A stretch of 64,000 nt of DNA from Atherix ibis. Taxonomy: Eukaryota > Arthropoda > Insecta > Diptera > Athericidae. The position numbers were made by a program, and so were the translations under genes. The DNA lies in contig CATQJD010000005.1 in assembly GCA_958298945.1 (NCBI GenBank), positions 186,001 to 250,000 of the forward strand, given 5' to 3'. The notes beneath the pieces were generated by a model. The model was not told where the DNA came from, did no database searches, and saw only the letters and a program-made list of their open reading frames with translations. Below, piece by piece: positions 24,849 through 39,400 of this stretch (position 1 is the first letter of the stretch; every line of letters begins with the position of its first letter).

Positions 24849-25174
24849 GCGTTAGTATATTGAAGTGGAATATGAAGTAGTATATTTAAGAGGAATATGA
24901 AGTAGTATGTTTAAGAGGAACATGAAGTAGTATGTTTAAGAGGAATATGAAATAGTATGTTTAAGAGGAATATGAAGTAGTATGTTTAAGAGGAATATGA
25001 AGTAGTATTTTTAAGAGGAATATGAAGTAGTATGTTTAAGAGCAATATGAAGTAGTATGTTTAAGAGGAATATGAAGTAGTATATTTAAGAGAAATATGA
25101 AGTAGTATATTTAAGAGGAATATGAAGTAGTACGTTTAAGAGGAATAAGAAGTAGTATGTTTAAGAGGAATATG
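24849..25174 (+). repeat. 325-bp paired-marker block, copy 1 of 4
   Basis: Two GCGTTAG monomers lie 325 bp (13 units) apart, the first followed by TATATTGAAGTGG and the second by TATATTTAAGTGG. The same pair with the same spacing occurs at 27,557/27,882, 29,382/29,707 and 32,565/32,890, so this segment has been copied as a cassette. Confidence 0.88.
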
Positions 25175-27556
25175 CGTTAGTATATTTAAGTGGAATATGA
25201 AGTAGTATATTTAAGAGGAATATGAAGTAGTATGTTTAAGAGGAATATGAAGTAGTATGTTTAAGAGGAATATGAAATAGTATGTTTAAGAGGAATATGA
25301 AGTAGTATGTTTAAAAGGAATATGAAGTAGTATGTTTAAGAGGAATATGAAGTAGTATGTTTAAGAGGAATATGAAGTAGTATGTTTAAGAGGAATATGA
25401 AGTAGTAAGCTTAAGAGGAATGTGAAGTAGTATATTTAAGAGGAATATGAAGTAGTATGTGTAAGAGGAATTTGAAGTAGTATGTTTAAGAGGAATATGA
25501 AGAGTAGTATGTTTGAGAGGTATATGAAGTACTATGTTTAAGAGGAATATGAAGTAGTATGTTTAAAAATGAATATGAAGTAATATGTTTAAGAGGAATA
25601 TTAAGTAGTATGTTTAAGAGGAATATGAAGTAGTATATTTAAGAGGAATATGAAGTAGTATATTTAAGAGGAATATAAAGTTTTATGTTTAAGAGGAATA
25701 TGAAGTAGTATATTCAAGAGGAATATGAAGTAGTATGTTTAAGAAGAATATGAAGTAGTATGTTTAAGAGGAATATGAAGTAGTATGTTTAAGAGGAATA
25801 TGAAGTAGTATGTTTAAGAGTAATATGCAGTAGTATGTTTGAGAGGAAAATTAAGTGATATGTTTAAGAGGAATATAAAGTAGTATGTTTAATAAGAATA
25901 TGAAGTAGTATGTTGAAGAGGAATATGAAGTAGTATGTTTAAGAGGAATATGCAGTAGTATGTTTAAGAGGAATATGAAGTAGTAAGCTTAAGAGGAATG
26001 TGAAGTAGTATATTTAAGAGGAATATGAAATAGTATATTCAAGAGGAATATGAAGTAGTATGTTTAAGAGGAATATGAAATAGTATGTTTAAGAGTAATA
26101 TGAAGTAGTATGTGTTAGAGGAATTTGAAGTAGTATGTTTAAGAGGACTATGGAGAGTAATATGTTTGAGAGGTATATGAAGTACTATGTTTAAGAGGAA
26201 TATGAAGTAGTATGTTTAAAAATGAATATGAAGTAATATGTTTAAGAGGAATATGAAGTAGTATGTTTAAGAGGAATATGAAGTAGTATATTTAAGAGGA
26301 ATATGAAGTAGTATATTTAAGAGGAATATAAAGTATTATGTTTAAGAGGAATATGAAGTAGTATATTCAAGAGGAATATGAAGTAGTATGTTTAAGAAGA
26401 ATATGAAGTAGTATGTTTAAGAGGAATATGAAGTAGTATGTTTAAGAGGAATATGAAGTAGTATGTTTAAGAGTAATATGCAGTAGTATGTTTAAGATGA
26501 ATATGAAGTAGTATGTTTAAGAGGAATATGAAGTAGTATGTTTAAGTGGAATAAGAAGTAGTATGTTTAAGAGGAATATGAAGTAGTATGTTTAAGAGGA
26601 ATATGAAGTAGTATGTTTAAGAGGAACATGAAGAGTAGTATGTTTGAGAGGAAAATTAAGTGATATGTTTAAGAGGAATATAAAGTAGTATGTTTAATAA
26701 GAATATGAAGTAGTATGTTGAAGAGGAATATGAAGTAGTATGTTTAAGATGCATATGAAGTATTATATTTAAGAGGAATATAAAGTTGTATGTTTAAGAG
26801 GAATATGAAGTAGTATGTTTAAGAGGAATATGAAATAGTATGTTTAAGAGGAATATGAAGTAGTATGTTTAAGAGGAATATGAAGTAGTATGTTTAAGAG
26901 GAATATGAAGTAGTATGTTTAAGAGGAATATGAAGTAGTATGTTTTAGAGGAATATGAAGTAGTATGCTTAAGAGGAATATAAAGTAGTATGTTTAAGAG
27001 GTATATGAAGTAGTATGTTTAAGAGGAATATGAAGTAGTTTGTTTAAGAGGAATATGAAGTAGTATGTTTAAGAGGAATATGAAGTAGTATGTTTAAGAG
27101 GAATATGAAGTAGTATGTTTAAGAGGAATATGAAGTAGTTTGTTTAAGAATAATATGAAGTAGTATGTTTAAGAGGAATATAAAGTAGTATGCTTAAGAG
27201 GAATATGAAGTAGTATATTTAAGAGGAATATGAAGTAATATATTTAAGAGGAATATGAAGTAGTATTTTTAAGAGGAATATGAAGTAGTATGTTTCAGAG
27301 GAATATGCAGTAGTATATTTAAGAGGAATATGAAGTAGTATGCTTAAGAGGAATATGAAGTAGTATGTTTAAGAGGAATATTAAGTAGTATGTTTAAGAA
27401 GAATATGAAGTAGTATGTTTAAGAGGAAAATGAAGTAGTATGTATAAGAGGAATATGAAGTAGTATATTTAAGAGAAATATGAAGTAGTATATTTAAGAG
27501 AAATATGAAGTAGTACGTTTAAGAGGAATATGAAGTAGTATGTTTAAGAGTAATAT

Positions 27557-27882
27557 GCGTTAGTTTATTGAAGTGGAATATAAAGTAGTATATTTAAGAG
27601 GAATATGAAGTAGTATGTTTAAGAGGAACATGAAGTAGTATGTTTAAGAGGAATATGAAATAGTATGTTTAAGAGGAATATGAAGTAGTATGTTTAAGAG
27701 GAATATGAAGTAGTATTTTTAAGAGGAATATGAAGTAGTATGTTTAAGAGGAATATGAAGTAGTATGTTTAAGAGGAATATGAAGTAGTATATTTAAGAG
27801 AAATATGAAGTAGTATATTTAAGAGGAATATGAAGTAGTACGTTTAAGAGGAATAAGAAGTAGTATGTTTAAGAGGAATATG
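27557..27882 (+). repeat. 325-bp paired-marker block, copy 2 of 4
   Basis: It has the same two GCGTTAG monomers at 325-bp spacing. The first reads TTTATTGAAGTGG, a private substitution. It lies 2,708 bp downstream of copy 1. Confidence 0.87.
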
Positions 27883-28689
27883 CGTTAGTATATTTAAGTG
27901 GAATATGAAGTAGTATATTTAAGAGGAATATGAAGTAGTATGTTTAAGAGGAATATGAAGTAGTATGTTTAAGAGGAATATGAAATAGTATGTTTACGAG
28001 GAATATGAAGTAGTATGTTTAAAAGGAATATGAAGTAGTATGTTTAAGAGGAATATGAAGTAGTATGTTTAAGAGGAATATGAAGTAGTATGTTTAAGAG
28101 GAATATGAAGTAGTAAGTTTAAGAGGAATGTGAAGTAGTATATTTAAGAGGAATATCAAATAGTATATTCAAGAGGAATATGAAGTAGTATGTTTAAGAG
28201 GAATATGAAGTAGTATGTTTAAGAGGAATATGAAGTAGTTTGTTTAAGAGGAATATGAAGTAGTATGTTTAAGAGGAATATGAAGTAGTATGTTTAAGAG
28301 GAATATGAAGTAGTATGTTTAAGAGGAATATGAAGTAGTATGTTTAAGAATAATATGAAGTAGTATGTTTAAGAGGAATATAAAGTAGTATGCTTAAGAG
28401 GAATATGAAGTAGTATATTTAAGAGGAATATGAAGTAATATATTTAAGAGGAATATGAAGTAGTATTTTTAAGAGGAATATGAAGTAGTATGTTTCAGAG
28501 GAATATGCAGTAGTATATTTAAGAGGAATATGAAGTAGTATGCTTAAGAGGAATATGAAGTAGTATGTTTAAGAGGAATATTAAGTAGTATGTTTAAGAA
28601 GAATATGAAGTAGTATGTTTAAGAGGAATATGAAGTAGTATGTTTAAGAGGAATATGAAGTAGTATATTTAAGAGGAAAATGAAGTAGT

Positions 28690-31600
28690 ATGTTTAAGAG
28701 GTATATGAAGTAGTATGTTTAAGAGGAATATGAAGTAGTTTGTTTAAAAGGAATATGAAGTAGTATGTTTAAGAGGAATATGAAGTAGTATGTTTAAGAG
28801 GAATATGAAGTAGTATGTTTAAGAGGAATATGAAGTAGTATGTTTAAGAATAATATGAAGTAGTATGTTTAAGAGGAATATAAAGTAGTATGCTTAAGAG
28901 GAATATGAAGTAGTATATTTAAGAGGAATATGAAGTAATATATTTAAGAGGAATATGAAGTAGTATTTTTAAGAGGAATATGAAGTAGTATGTTTCAGAG
29001 GAATATACAGTAGTATATTTAAGAGGAATATGAAGTAGTATGCTTAAGAGGAATATGAAGTAGTATGTTTAAGAGGAATATTAAGTAGTGTGTTTAAGAA
29101 GAATATGAAGTAGTATGTTTAAGAGGAATATGAAGTAGAATGTTTAAGAGGAATATGAAGTAGTATATTTAAGAGGAAAATGAAGTAGTATGTTTAAGAG
29201 GAATATGAAGTAGTATGTTTAAGAGGAATATGAAGTAGTATGTTTAAGAGGAATATGAAGTAGTATGTATAAGAGGAATATGAAGTAGTATATTTAAGAG
29301 AAATATGAAGTAGTATATTTAAGAGAAATATGAAGTAGTACGTTTAAGAGGAATATGAAGTAGTATGTTTAAGAGTAATATGCGTTAGTATATTGAAGTG
29401 GAATATGAAGTAGTATGTTTAAGAGGAATATGAAGTAGTATGTTTAAGAGGAACATGAAGTAGTATGTTTAAGAGGAATATGAAATAGTATGTTTAAGAG
29501 GAATATGAAGTAGTATGTTTAAGAGGAATATGAAGTAGTATTTTTAAGAGGAATATGAAGTAGTATGTTTAAGAGGAATATGAAGTAGTATGTTTAAGAG
29601 GAATATGAAGTAGTATATTTAAGAGAAATATGAAGTAGTATATTTAAGAGGAATATGAAGTAGTACGTTTAAGAGGAATAAGAAGTAGTATGTTTAAGAG
29701 GAATATGCGTTAGTATATTTAAGTGGAATATGAAGTAGTATATTTAAGAGGAATATGAAGTAGTATGTTTAAGAGGAATATGAAGTAGTATGTTTAAGAG
29801 GAATATGAAATAGTATGTTTAAGAGGAATATGAAGTAGTATGTTTAAAAGGAATATGAAGTAGTATGTTTAAGAGGAATATGAAGTAGTATGTTTAAGAG
29901 GAATATGAAGTAGTATGTTTAAGAGGAATATGAAGTAGTAAGTTTAAGAGGAATGTGAAGTAGTATATTCAAGAGGAATATGAAGTAGTATGTTTAAGAG
30001 GAATATGAAATAGTATGTTTAAGAGTAATATGAAGTAGTATGTGTAAGAGGAATTTGAAGTAGTATGTTTAAGAGGAATATGAAGAGTAGTATGTTTGAG
30101 AGGTATATGAAGTACTATGTTTAAGAGGAATATGAAGTAGTATGTTTAAAAATGAATATGAAGTAATATGTTTAAGAGGAATATGAAGTAGTATGTTTAA
30201 GAGGAATATGAAGTAGTATATTTAAGAGGAATATGAAGTAGTATATTTAAGAGGAATATAAAGTATTATGTTTAAGATGAATATGAAGTAGTATATTCAA
30301 GAGGAATATGAAGTAGTATGTTTAAGAAGAATATGAAGTAGTATGTTTAAGAGGAATATGAAGTAGTATGTTTAAGAGGAATATGAAGTAGTATGTTTAA
30401 GAGTAATATGCAGTAGTATGTTTAAGAGGAATATGAAGTAGTATGTTTAAGAGGAATATGAAGTAGTATGTTTAAGTGGAATAAGAAGTAGTATGTTTAA
30501 GAGGAATATGAAGTAGTATGTTTTAGAGGAAAATTAAGTGATATGTTTAAGAGGAATATAAAGTAGTATGTTTAATAAGAATATGAAGTAGTATGTTGAA
30601 GAGGAATATGAAGTAGTATGTTTAAGAGGAATATGAAGTAGTATGTTTAAGAGGAATATGAAGTAGTAAGCTTAAGAGGAATGTGAAGTAGAATATTTAA
30701 GAGGAATATGAAATAGTATATTCAAGAGGAATATGAAGTAGTATGTTTAAGAGGAATATGAAATAGTATGTTTAAGAGTAATATGAAGTAGTATGTGTTA
30801 GAGGAATTTGAAGTAGTATGTTTAAGAGGAATATGAAGAGTAGTATGTTTGAGAGGTATATGAAGTACTATGTTTAAGAGGAATATGAAGTAGTATGTTT
30901 AAAAATGAATATGAAGTAATATGTTTAAGAGGAATATGAAGTAGTATGTTTAAGAGGAATATGAAGTAGTATATTTAAGAGGACTATGAAGTAGTATATT
31001 TAAGAGGAATATAAAGTATTATGTTTAAGAGGAATATGAAGTAGTATATTCAAGAGGAATATGAAGTAGTATGTTTAAGAAGAATATAAAGTAGTATGTT
31101 TAAGAGGAATATGAAGTAGTATGTTTAAGAGGAATATGAAGTAGTATGTTTAAGAGTAATATGCAGTAGTATGTTTAAGATGAATATGAAGTAGTATGTT
31201 TAAGAGGAATATGAAGTAGTATGTTTAAGTGGAATAAGAAGTAGTATGTTTAAGAGGAATATGAAGTAGTATGTTTAAGAGGAATATGAAGTAGTATGTT
31301 TAAGAAGAACATGAAGAGTAGTATGTTTGAGAGGAAAATTAAGTGATATGTTTAAGAGGAATATAAAGTAGTATGTTTAATAAGAATATGAAGTAGTATG
31401 TTGAAGAGGAATATGAAGTAGTATGTTTAAGATGCATATGAAGTATTCTATTTAAGAGGAATATAAAGTTGTATGTTTAAGAGGAATATGAAGTAGTATG
31501 TTTAAGAGGAATATGAAATAGTATGTTTAAGAGGAATATGAAGTAGTATGTTTAAGAGGAATATGAAGTAGTATGTTTAAGAGGAATATGAAGTAGTATG

Positions 31601-31772
31601 TTTAAGAGGAATATGAAGTAGTAAGTTTAAGAGGAATGTGAAGTAGTATATTTAAGAGGAATATGAAATAGTATATTCAAGAGGAATATGAAGTAGTATG
31701 TTTAAGAGGAATATGAAGTAGTATGTTTTAGAGGAATATGAAGTAGTATGCTTAAGAGGAATATAAAGTAGT
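28690..31772 (+). repeat. Large composite higher-order unit, about 3.1 kb, copy 1
   Basis: Paired markers start at 3,083 bp (GAGGTATATG at 28,698 and 31,781; TTTCAG at 28,993 and 32,076). They step up to 3,183 and 3,208 bp (29,382/32,565, 30,084/33,292, 30,837/34,045, TGCATATG at 31,433/34,641) as copy 2 gains five monomers. Inside are the third 325-bp block and a 753-bp subunit between AG-insertion monomers at 30,084 and 30,837. Similarity to copy 2 fades near 31,735. Confidence 0.87.
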
Positions 31773-34700
31773 ATGTTTAAGAGGTATATGAAGTAGTATG
31801 TTTAAGAGGAATATGAAGTAGTTTGTTTAAGAGGAATATGAAGTAGTATGTTTAAGAGGAATATGAAGTAGTATGTTTAAGAGGAATATAAGGTAGTATG
31901 TTTAAGAGGAATATGAAGTAGTATGTTTAAGAATAATATGAAGTAGTATGTTTAAGAGGAATATAAAGTATTATGCTTAAGAGGAATATGAAGTAGTATA
32001 TTTAAGAGGAATATGAAGTAATATATTTAAGAGGAATATGAAGTAGTATTTTTAAGAGGAATATGAAGTAGTATGTTTCAGAGGAATATGCAGTAGTATA
32101 TTTAAGAGGAATATGAAGTAGTATGCTTAAGAGGAATACGAAGTAGTATGTTTAAGAGGAATATTAAGTAGTATGTTTAAGAAGAATATGAAGTAGTATG
32201 TTTAAGAGGAATATGAAGTAGTATGTTTAAGAGGAATATGAAGTAGTATATTTAAGAGGAAAATGAAGTAGTATATTTAAGAGGATTATGAAGTTGTATA
32301 TTTAAGAGGAATATGAAGTTGTATGTTTAAGAGGAATATGAAGTAGTATGTTTAAGAGGAATATGAAATAGTATGTTTAAGAGGAATATGAAGTAGTATG
32401 TTTAAGAGGAATATGAAGTAGTATGTTTAAGAGGAATATGAAGTAGTATGTATAAGAGGAATATGAAGTAGTATATTTAAGAGAAATATGAAGTAGTATA
32501 TTTAAGAGGAATATGAAGTAGTACGTTTAAGAGGAATATGAAGTAGTATGTTTAAGAGGAATATGCGTTAGTATATTGAAGTGGAATATGAAGTAGTATA
32601 TTTAAGAGGAATATGAAGTAGTATGTTTAAGAGGAACATGAAGTAGTATGTTTAAGAGGAATATGAAATAGTATGTTTAAGAGGAATATGAAGTAGTATG
32701 TTTAAGAGGAATATGAAGTAGTATTTTTAAGAGGAATATGAAGTAGTATGTTTAAGAGGAATATGAAGTAGTATGTTTAAGAGGAATATGAAGTAGTATA
32801 TTTAAGAGAAATATGAAGTAGTATATTTAAGAGGAATATGAAGTAGTACGTTTAAGAGGAATAAGAAGTAGTATGTTTAAGAGGAATATGCGTTAGTATA
32901 TTTAAGTGGAATATGAAGTAGTATATTTAAGAGGAATATGAAGTAGTATGTTTAAGAGGAATATGAAGTAGTATGTTTAAGAGGAATATGAAATAGTATG
33001 TTTAAGAGGAATATGAAGTAGTATGTTTAAAAGGAATATGAAGTAGTATGTTTAAGAGGAATATGAAGTAGTATGTTTAAGAGGAATATGAAGTAGTATG
33101 TTTAAGAGGAATATGAAGTAGTAAGTTTAAGAGGAATGTGAAGTAGTATATTTAAGAGGAATATGAAATAGTATATTGAAGAGGAATATGAAGCAGTATG
33201 TTTAAGAGGAATATGAAATAGTATGTTTAAGAGTAATATGAAGTAGTATGTGTAAGAGGAATTTGAAGTAGTATGTTTAAGAGGAATATGAAGAGTAGTA
33301 TGTTTGAGAGGTATATGAAGTACTATGTTTAAGAGGAATATGAAGTAGTATGTTTAAAAATGAATATGAAGTAATATGTTTAAGAGGAATATGAAGTAGT
33401 ATGTTTAAGAGGAATATGAAGTAGTATATTTAAGAGGAATATGAAGTAGTATATTTAAGAGGAATATAAAGTATTATGTTTAAGATGAATATGAAGTAGT
33501 ATATTCAAGAGGAATATGAAGTAGTATGTTTAAGAAGAATATGAAGTAGTATGTTTAAGAGGAATATGAAGTAGTATGTTTAAGAGGAATATGAAGTAGT
33601 ATGTTTAAGAGTAATATGCAGTAGTATGTTTAAGAGGAATATGAAGTAGTATGTTTAAGAGGAATATGAAGTAGTATGTTTAAGTGGAATAAGAAGTAGT
33701 ATGTTTAAGAGGAATATGAAGTAGTATGTTTGAGAGGAAAATTAAGTGATATGTTTAAGAGGAATATAAAGTAGTATGTTTAATAAGAATATGAAGTAGT
33801 ATGTTGAAGAGGAATATGAAGTAGTATGTTTAAGAGGAATATGAAGTAGTATGTTTAAGAGGAATATGAAGTAATAAGCTTAAGAGGAATGTGAAGTAGT
33901 ATATTTAAGAGGAATATGAAATAGTATATTCAAGAGGAATATGAAGTAGTATGTTTAAGAGGAATATGAAATAGTATGTTTAAGAGTAATATGAAGTAGT
34001 ATGTGTTAGAGGAATTTGAAGAAGTATGTTTAAGATGAATATGAAGAGTAGTATGTTTGAGAGGTATATGAAGTACTATGTTTAAGAGGAATATGAAGTA
34101 GTATGTTTCAAAATGAATATGAAGTAATATGTTTAAGAGGAATATGAAGTAGTATGTTTAAGAGGAATATGAAGTAGTATATTTAAGAGGAATATGAAGT
34201 AGTATATTTAAGAGGAATATAAAGTATTATGTTTAAGAGGAATATGAAGTAGTATATTCAAGAGGAATATGAAGTAGTATGTTTAAGAAGAATATAAAGT
34301 AGTATGTTTAAGAGGAATATGAAGTAGTATGTTTAAGAGGAATATGAAGTAGTATGTTTAAGAGTAATATGCAGTAGTATGTTTAAGATGAATATGAAGT
34401 AGTATGTTTAAGAGGAATATGAAGTAGTATGTTTAAGTGGAATAAGAAGTAGTATGTTTAAGAGGAATATGAAGTAGTATGTTTAAGAGGAATATGAAGT
34501 AGTATGTTTAAGAAGAACATGAAGAGTAGTATGTTTGAGAGGAAAATTAAGTGATATGTTTAAGAGGAATATAAAGTAGTATGTTTAATAAGAATATGAA
34601 GTAGTATGTTGAAGAGGAATATGAAGTAGTATGTTTAAGATGCATATGAAGTATTCTATTTAAGAGGAATATAAAGTTGTATGTTTAAGAGGAATATGAA

Positions 34701-34945
34701 GTAGTATGTTTAAGAGGAATATGAAATAGTATGTTTAAGAGGAATATGAAGTAGTATGTTTAAGAGGAATATGAAGTAGTATGTTTAAGAGGAATATGAA
34801 GTAGTATGTTTAAGAGGAATATGAAGTAGTATGTTTAAGAGGAATATGAAGTAGTAAGTTTAAGAGGAATGTGAAGTAGTATATTTAAGAGGAATATGAA
34901 ATAGTATATTCAAGAGGAATATGAAGTAGTATGTTTAAGAGGAAT
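31773..34945 (+). repeat. Large composite higher-order unit, about 3.2 kb, copy 2
   Basis: It follows copy 1 and has the same order of markers: GAGGTATATG, AAGAATAATATG, TTTCAG, the 325-bp pair (32,565/32,890), AG-insertion monomers 753 bp apart (33,292/34,045) and the TGCATATG unit (34,641). Both copies contain the same 753-bp subunit, so the internal repetition predates the large duplication. Confidence 0.87.
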
Positions 34946-35829
34946 ATGAAATAGTATGTTTAAGAGTAATATGAAGTAGTATGTGTAAGAGGAATTTGAA
35001 GTAGTATGTTTAAGAGGAATATGAAGAGTAGTATGTTTGAGAGGTATATGAAGTACTATGTTTAAGAGGAATATGAAGTAGTATGTTTAAAAATGAATAT
35101 GAAGTAATATGTTTAAGAGGAATATGAAGTAGTATGTTTAAGAGGAATATGAAGTAGTATATTTAAGAGGAATATGAAGTAGTATATTTAAGAGGAATAT
35201 AAAGTATTATGTTTAAGAGGAATATGAAGTAGTATATTTAAGAGGAATATGAAGTAGTATGTTTAAGAAGAATATGAAGTAGTATGTTTAAGAGGAATAT
35301 GAAGTAGTATGTTTAAGAGGAATATGAAGTAGTATGTTTAAGAGTAATATGCAGTAGTATGTTCAAGATGAATATGCAGTTGTATGTTTAAGAGGAATAT
35401 GAAGTAGTATGTTTAAGTGGAATAAGAAGTAGTATGTTTAAGAGGAATATGAAGTAGTATGTTTAAGAGGAATATGAAGTAGTATGTTTAAGATGAACAT
35501 GAAGAGTAGTATGTTTGAGAGGAAAATTAAGTGATATGTTTAAGAGGAATATAAAGTAGTATGTTTAATAAGAATATGAAGTAGTATGTTGAAGAGGAAT
35601 ATGAAGTAGTATGTTTAAGAGGAATATGAAGTAGTATGTTTAAGAGGAATATGAAGTAGTAAGCTTAAGAGGAATGTGAAGTAGTATATTTAGGAGGAAT
35701 ATGAAATAGTATATTCAAGAGGAATATGAAGTAGTATGTTTAAGAGGAATATGAAATAGTATGTTTAAGAGTAATATGAAGTAGTATGTGTAAGAGGAAT
35801 TTGAAGTAGTATGTTTAAGAGGAATATGA
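34045..35829 (+). repeat. 1,785-bp higher-order step (980 + 805 bp)
   Basis: AG-insertion monomers at 34,045, 35,025 and 35,830 are 980 and 805 bp apart. The TGCATATG unit recurs at 34,641 and 36,426, which is 1,785 bp and equals 980 + 805. The roughly 596-bp stretch from AG-insertion monomer to TGCATATG is present four times (from 26,154, 30,837, 34,045 and 35,830). This step overlaps the end of the 3.2-kb copy, so the duplications are nested. Confidence 0.85.
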
Positions 35830-36460
35830 AGAGTAGTATGTTTGAGAGGTATATGAAGTACTATGTTTAAGAGGAATATGAAGTAGTATGTTTAAAAATG
35901 AATATGAAGTAATATGTTTAAGAGGAATATGAAGTAGTATGTTTAAGAGGGATATGAAGTAGTATATTTAAGAGGAATATGAAGTAGTATATTTAAGAGG
36001 AATATAAAGTATTATGTTTAAGAGGAATATGAAGTAGTATATTCAAGAGGAATATGAAGTAGTATGTTTAAGAAGAATATGAAGTAGTATGTTTAAGAGG
36101 AATATGAAGTAGTATGTTTAAGAGGAATATGAAGTAGTATGTTTAAAAGTAATATGCAGTAGTATGTTTAAGACGAATATGAAGTAGTATGTTTAAGAGG
36201 AATATGAAGTAGTATGTTTAAGTGGAATAAGAAGTAGTATGTTTAAGAGGAATATGAAGTAGTATGTTTAAGAGGAATATGAAGTAGTATGTTTAAGAGG
36301 AACATGAAGAGTAGTATGTTTGAGAGGAAAATTAAGTGATATGTTTAAGAGGAATATAAAGTAGTATGTTTAATAAGAATATGAAGTAGTATGTTGAAGA
36401 GGAATATGAAGTAGTATGTTTAAGATGCATATGAAGTATTATATTTAAGAGGAATATAAA
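35830..36460 (+). repeat. Fourth copy of the 596-bp sub-block
   Basis: It runs from the AG-insertion monomer at 35,830 through AATTAAGTGATATG and TTTAATAAG to the TGCATATG unit at 36,426. After about 36,460 the variant pattern changes to that of the 36.5-42 kb domain. Confidence 0.83.
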
Positions 36461-39400
36461 GTTGTATATTTAAGAGGAATATGAAGTAGTATATTTAAGA
36501 GAAATATGAAGTAGTATGTTTAAGAGGAATATGAAGTAGCATGTTTAAGAGGGATATGAAATAGTATGTTTAAGAGCAATATGAAGTAGTATGTTTAAAA
36601 GGAATATGAAGTAGTATGTTTAAGAGGAATATGAAGTAGTTTGTTTAAGAGGAATATAAAGTAGTAAGTTTAAGAGGAATGTGAAGTAGTATATTTAAGA
36701 GGAATATGAAGTAGTATATTCAAGAGGAATATGAAGTAGTATATTCAAAAGGATAATGAAGCAGTATTTTTAAAAGGAATATGAAGTAGTATGTTTAAGA
36801 GGAATATGAAGTAGTTTGGTTTAAGAGGAATATGAAGTAGTAAGTTTAAGAGGAATGTGAAGTAGTATATTTAAGAGGAATATAAAGTAGTATATTCAAG
36901 AGGAATATGAAGTAGTATATTTAAAAGGAATATGAAGTAGTATGTGTAAGAGGAATATGAAGTAGTATGTTTAAGTGGAATATGAAGTAGTATGTTTAAG
37001 AGGATTATGAAGTAGTATGTTTAAGAGGAATATGTAGTAGTATGTTTAAGAGGAATATGAAGAGTAATATGTTTGAGAGGAATATGAAGTAGTATGTTTA
37101 AGAGGAATATGAAGTAGTATGTTTAAAAAGGAATATGAAGTAGCATGTTTAAGAGGAATATGAAGTAGTATGTTTAAGAGGAATATGAAGTACTATATTT
37201 AAGAGGAATATGAAGTAGTATATTTAAGAGGAATATGAAGTAGTATATTTAAGATGAATATGAAGTTGTATGTTTAAGAGGAATATGAAGTATTATGTTT
37301 AAGAGGAATATGAAATAGTATGTTTAAGAGAAATATGAAGTAGTATGTTTAAGAGGAATATGAAGTAGTAAGTTTAAGAGGAATATGAAGTAGTATGTTT
37401 AAAAGGAATATGAAGTAGTATTTTTTAGAGGAATATGAAGTAGTATGTTTAAGAGGAATATGAAGTAGTATGTTTTAGAGGAATATGAAGTAGTATATTT
37501 AAGAAAATATGAAGTAGTATATTTAAGAAGAATATGAAGTAGTATGTTTAAGAGGAATATGAAGTAGTATATTTAAGAGGAATATGAAGTAGTATGCTTA
37601 ATTGGAATATGAACTTGTATGTTTAAGAGGAATATGAAGTAGTATGTTTAAGAGGAATATGAAGTAGTATGCTTAAGAGGAATATGAAGTAGTATATTTA
37701 AGAGGAATATGAAGTAGTATATTTAAGAGGAATATGAAGTAGTATGTTTAAGAGGAATATAAAGTAGTATGTTTAAGAGGAATATGCAGTAGCATATTTA
37801 AGAGGAATATGAAGTAGTTTATTTAAGAGGAATATGAAGTAGTATGTTTAAGAGCAATATGAAGTAGTATGTTTAAGAGGAATATGAAGTATTATGTTAA
37901 AGAGGAATATGAAGTAGTATGTTTAAGAGAAATATGAAGTAGTATGGTTAAGAGGAATATGAAGTAGTATGTTTAAGAGGAATATGAAGTAGTATGTTTA
38001 AGAGGAATATGAAAAGTAAGTTTAAGAGGAATGTGAAGTTGTATATTTAAGAGCAATATGAAGTAGTATATTCAAGAGGAATATGAAGTAGTATGTTTAA
38101 GAGGAATATGAAGTAGTATGTTTAAGAGGAATATGAAGTAGTATTTTTTAGAGGAAAATGAAGTAGTATGTTTAAGAGGAATATGAAGTAGTATGTTTAA
38201 GAGGAATATGAAGTAGTATATTTAAGAAAATATGAAGTGGTATATTTAAGAGGAATGTGAAGTAGTATGTTTAAGAGGAATATGAAGTAGTATATTTAAG
38301 TGGAATATGAAGTAGTATGCTTAATAGGAATATGAACTAGTATGTTTAAGAGGAATATGAAGTAGTATGTTTAAGAGGAATATGAAGTAGTATGTTTAAG
38401 AGGGATATGAAATAGTATGTTTAAGAGCAATATGAAGTAGTATGTTTAATAGGAATATGAAGTAGTATATTTAAGAGGAATATGAAGTAGTATGCTTAAT
38501 AGGAATATGAACTAGTATGTTTAAGAGGAAAATGAAGTAGTATGTTTAAGAGGAATATGAAGTAGTATGTTTAAGAGGGATATGAAATAGTATCTTTAAG
38601 AGCAATATGAAGTAGTATGTTTAAGAGGAATATGAAGTAGTATGTTTAAGAGGAATATGAAGTTGTTTGTTTAAGAGGAATATAAAGTGGTAAGTTTAAG
38701 AGGAATGTGAAGTAGTATATTTAAGAGGAATAAGAAGTATTATATTCAAGAGGAATATGAAGTAGTATATTCAAGAGGAATATGAAGCAGTATTTTTAAA
38801 AGGAATATGAAGTAGTATGTTTAAGAGGAATATGAAGTAGTTTGTTTAAGAGGAATATGAAGTAGTAAGTTTAAGAGGAATGTGAAGTAGTATATTTAAG
38901 AGGAATATAAAGTAGTATATTCAAGAGGAATATGAAGTAGTATATTCAAGAGGAATATGAAGTAGTATGTTTAAGAGGAATATGAAGTAGTATGTTTAAG
39001 AGGAATATGAAGTTGTATGTTTAAGAGGAATATGAAGTAGTATGTTTAAGAGGAATATGAAGTAGTATGTTTAAGAGGAATATGAAGAGTAATATGTTTG
39101 ATAGGAATATGAAGTATATGTTTAAGAGGAATATGAAGTAGTATGTTTAAAAAGGAATATGAAGTAGTATGTTTAGGAGGAATATGAAATAGTATGTTTA
39201 AGAGGAATATGAAGTACTATATTTAAGAGGAATATGAAGTAGTATATTTAAGAGGAATATGAAGTAGTATGTTTAAGAGGAATATGAAGTTGTATGTTTA
39301 AGAGGAATATGAAGTAGTATGTTTAAGAGGAATGTGAAGTAGTATATTTAAGAGGAATAAGAAGTATTATATTCAAGAGGAATATGAAGTAGTATATTCA

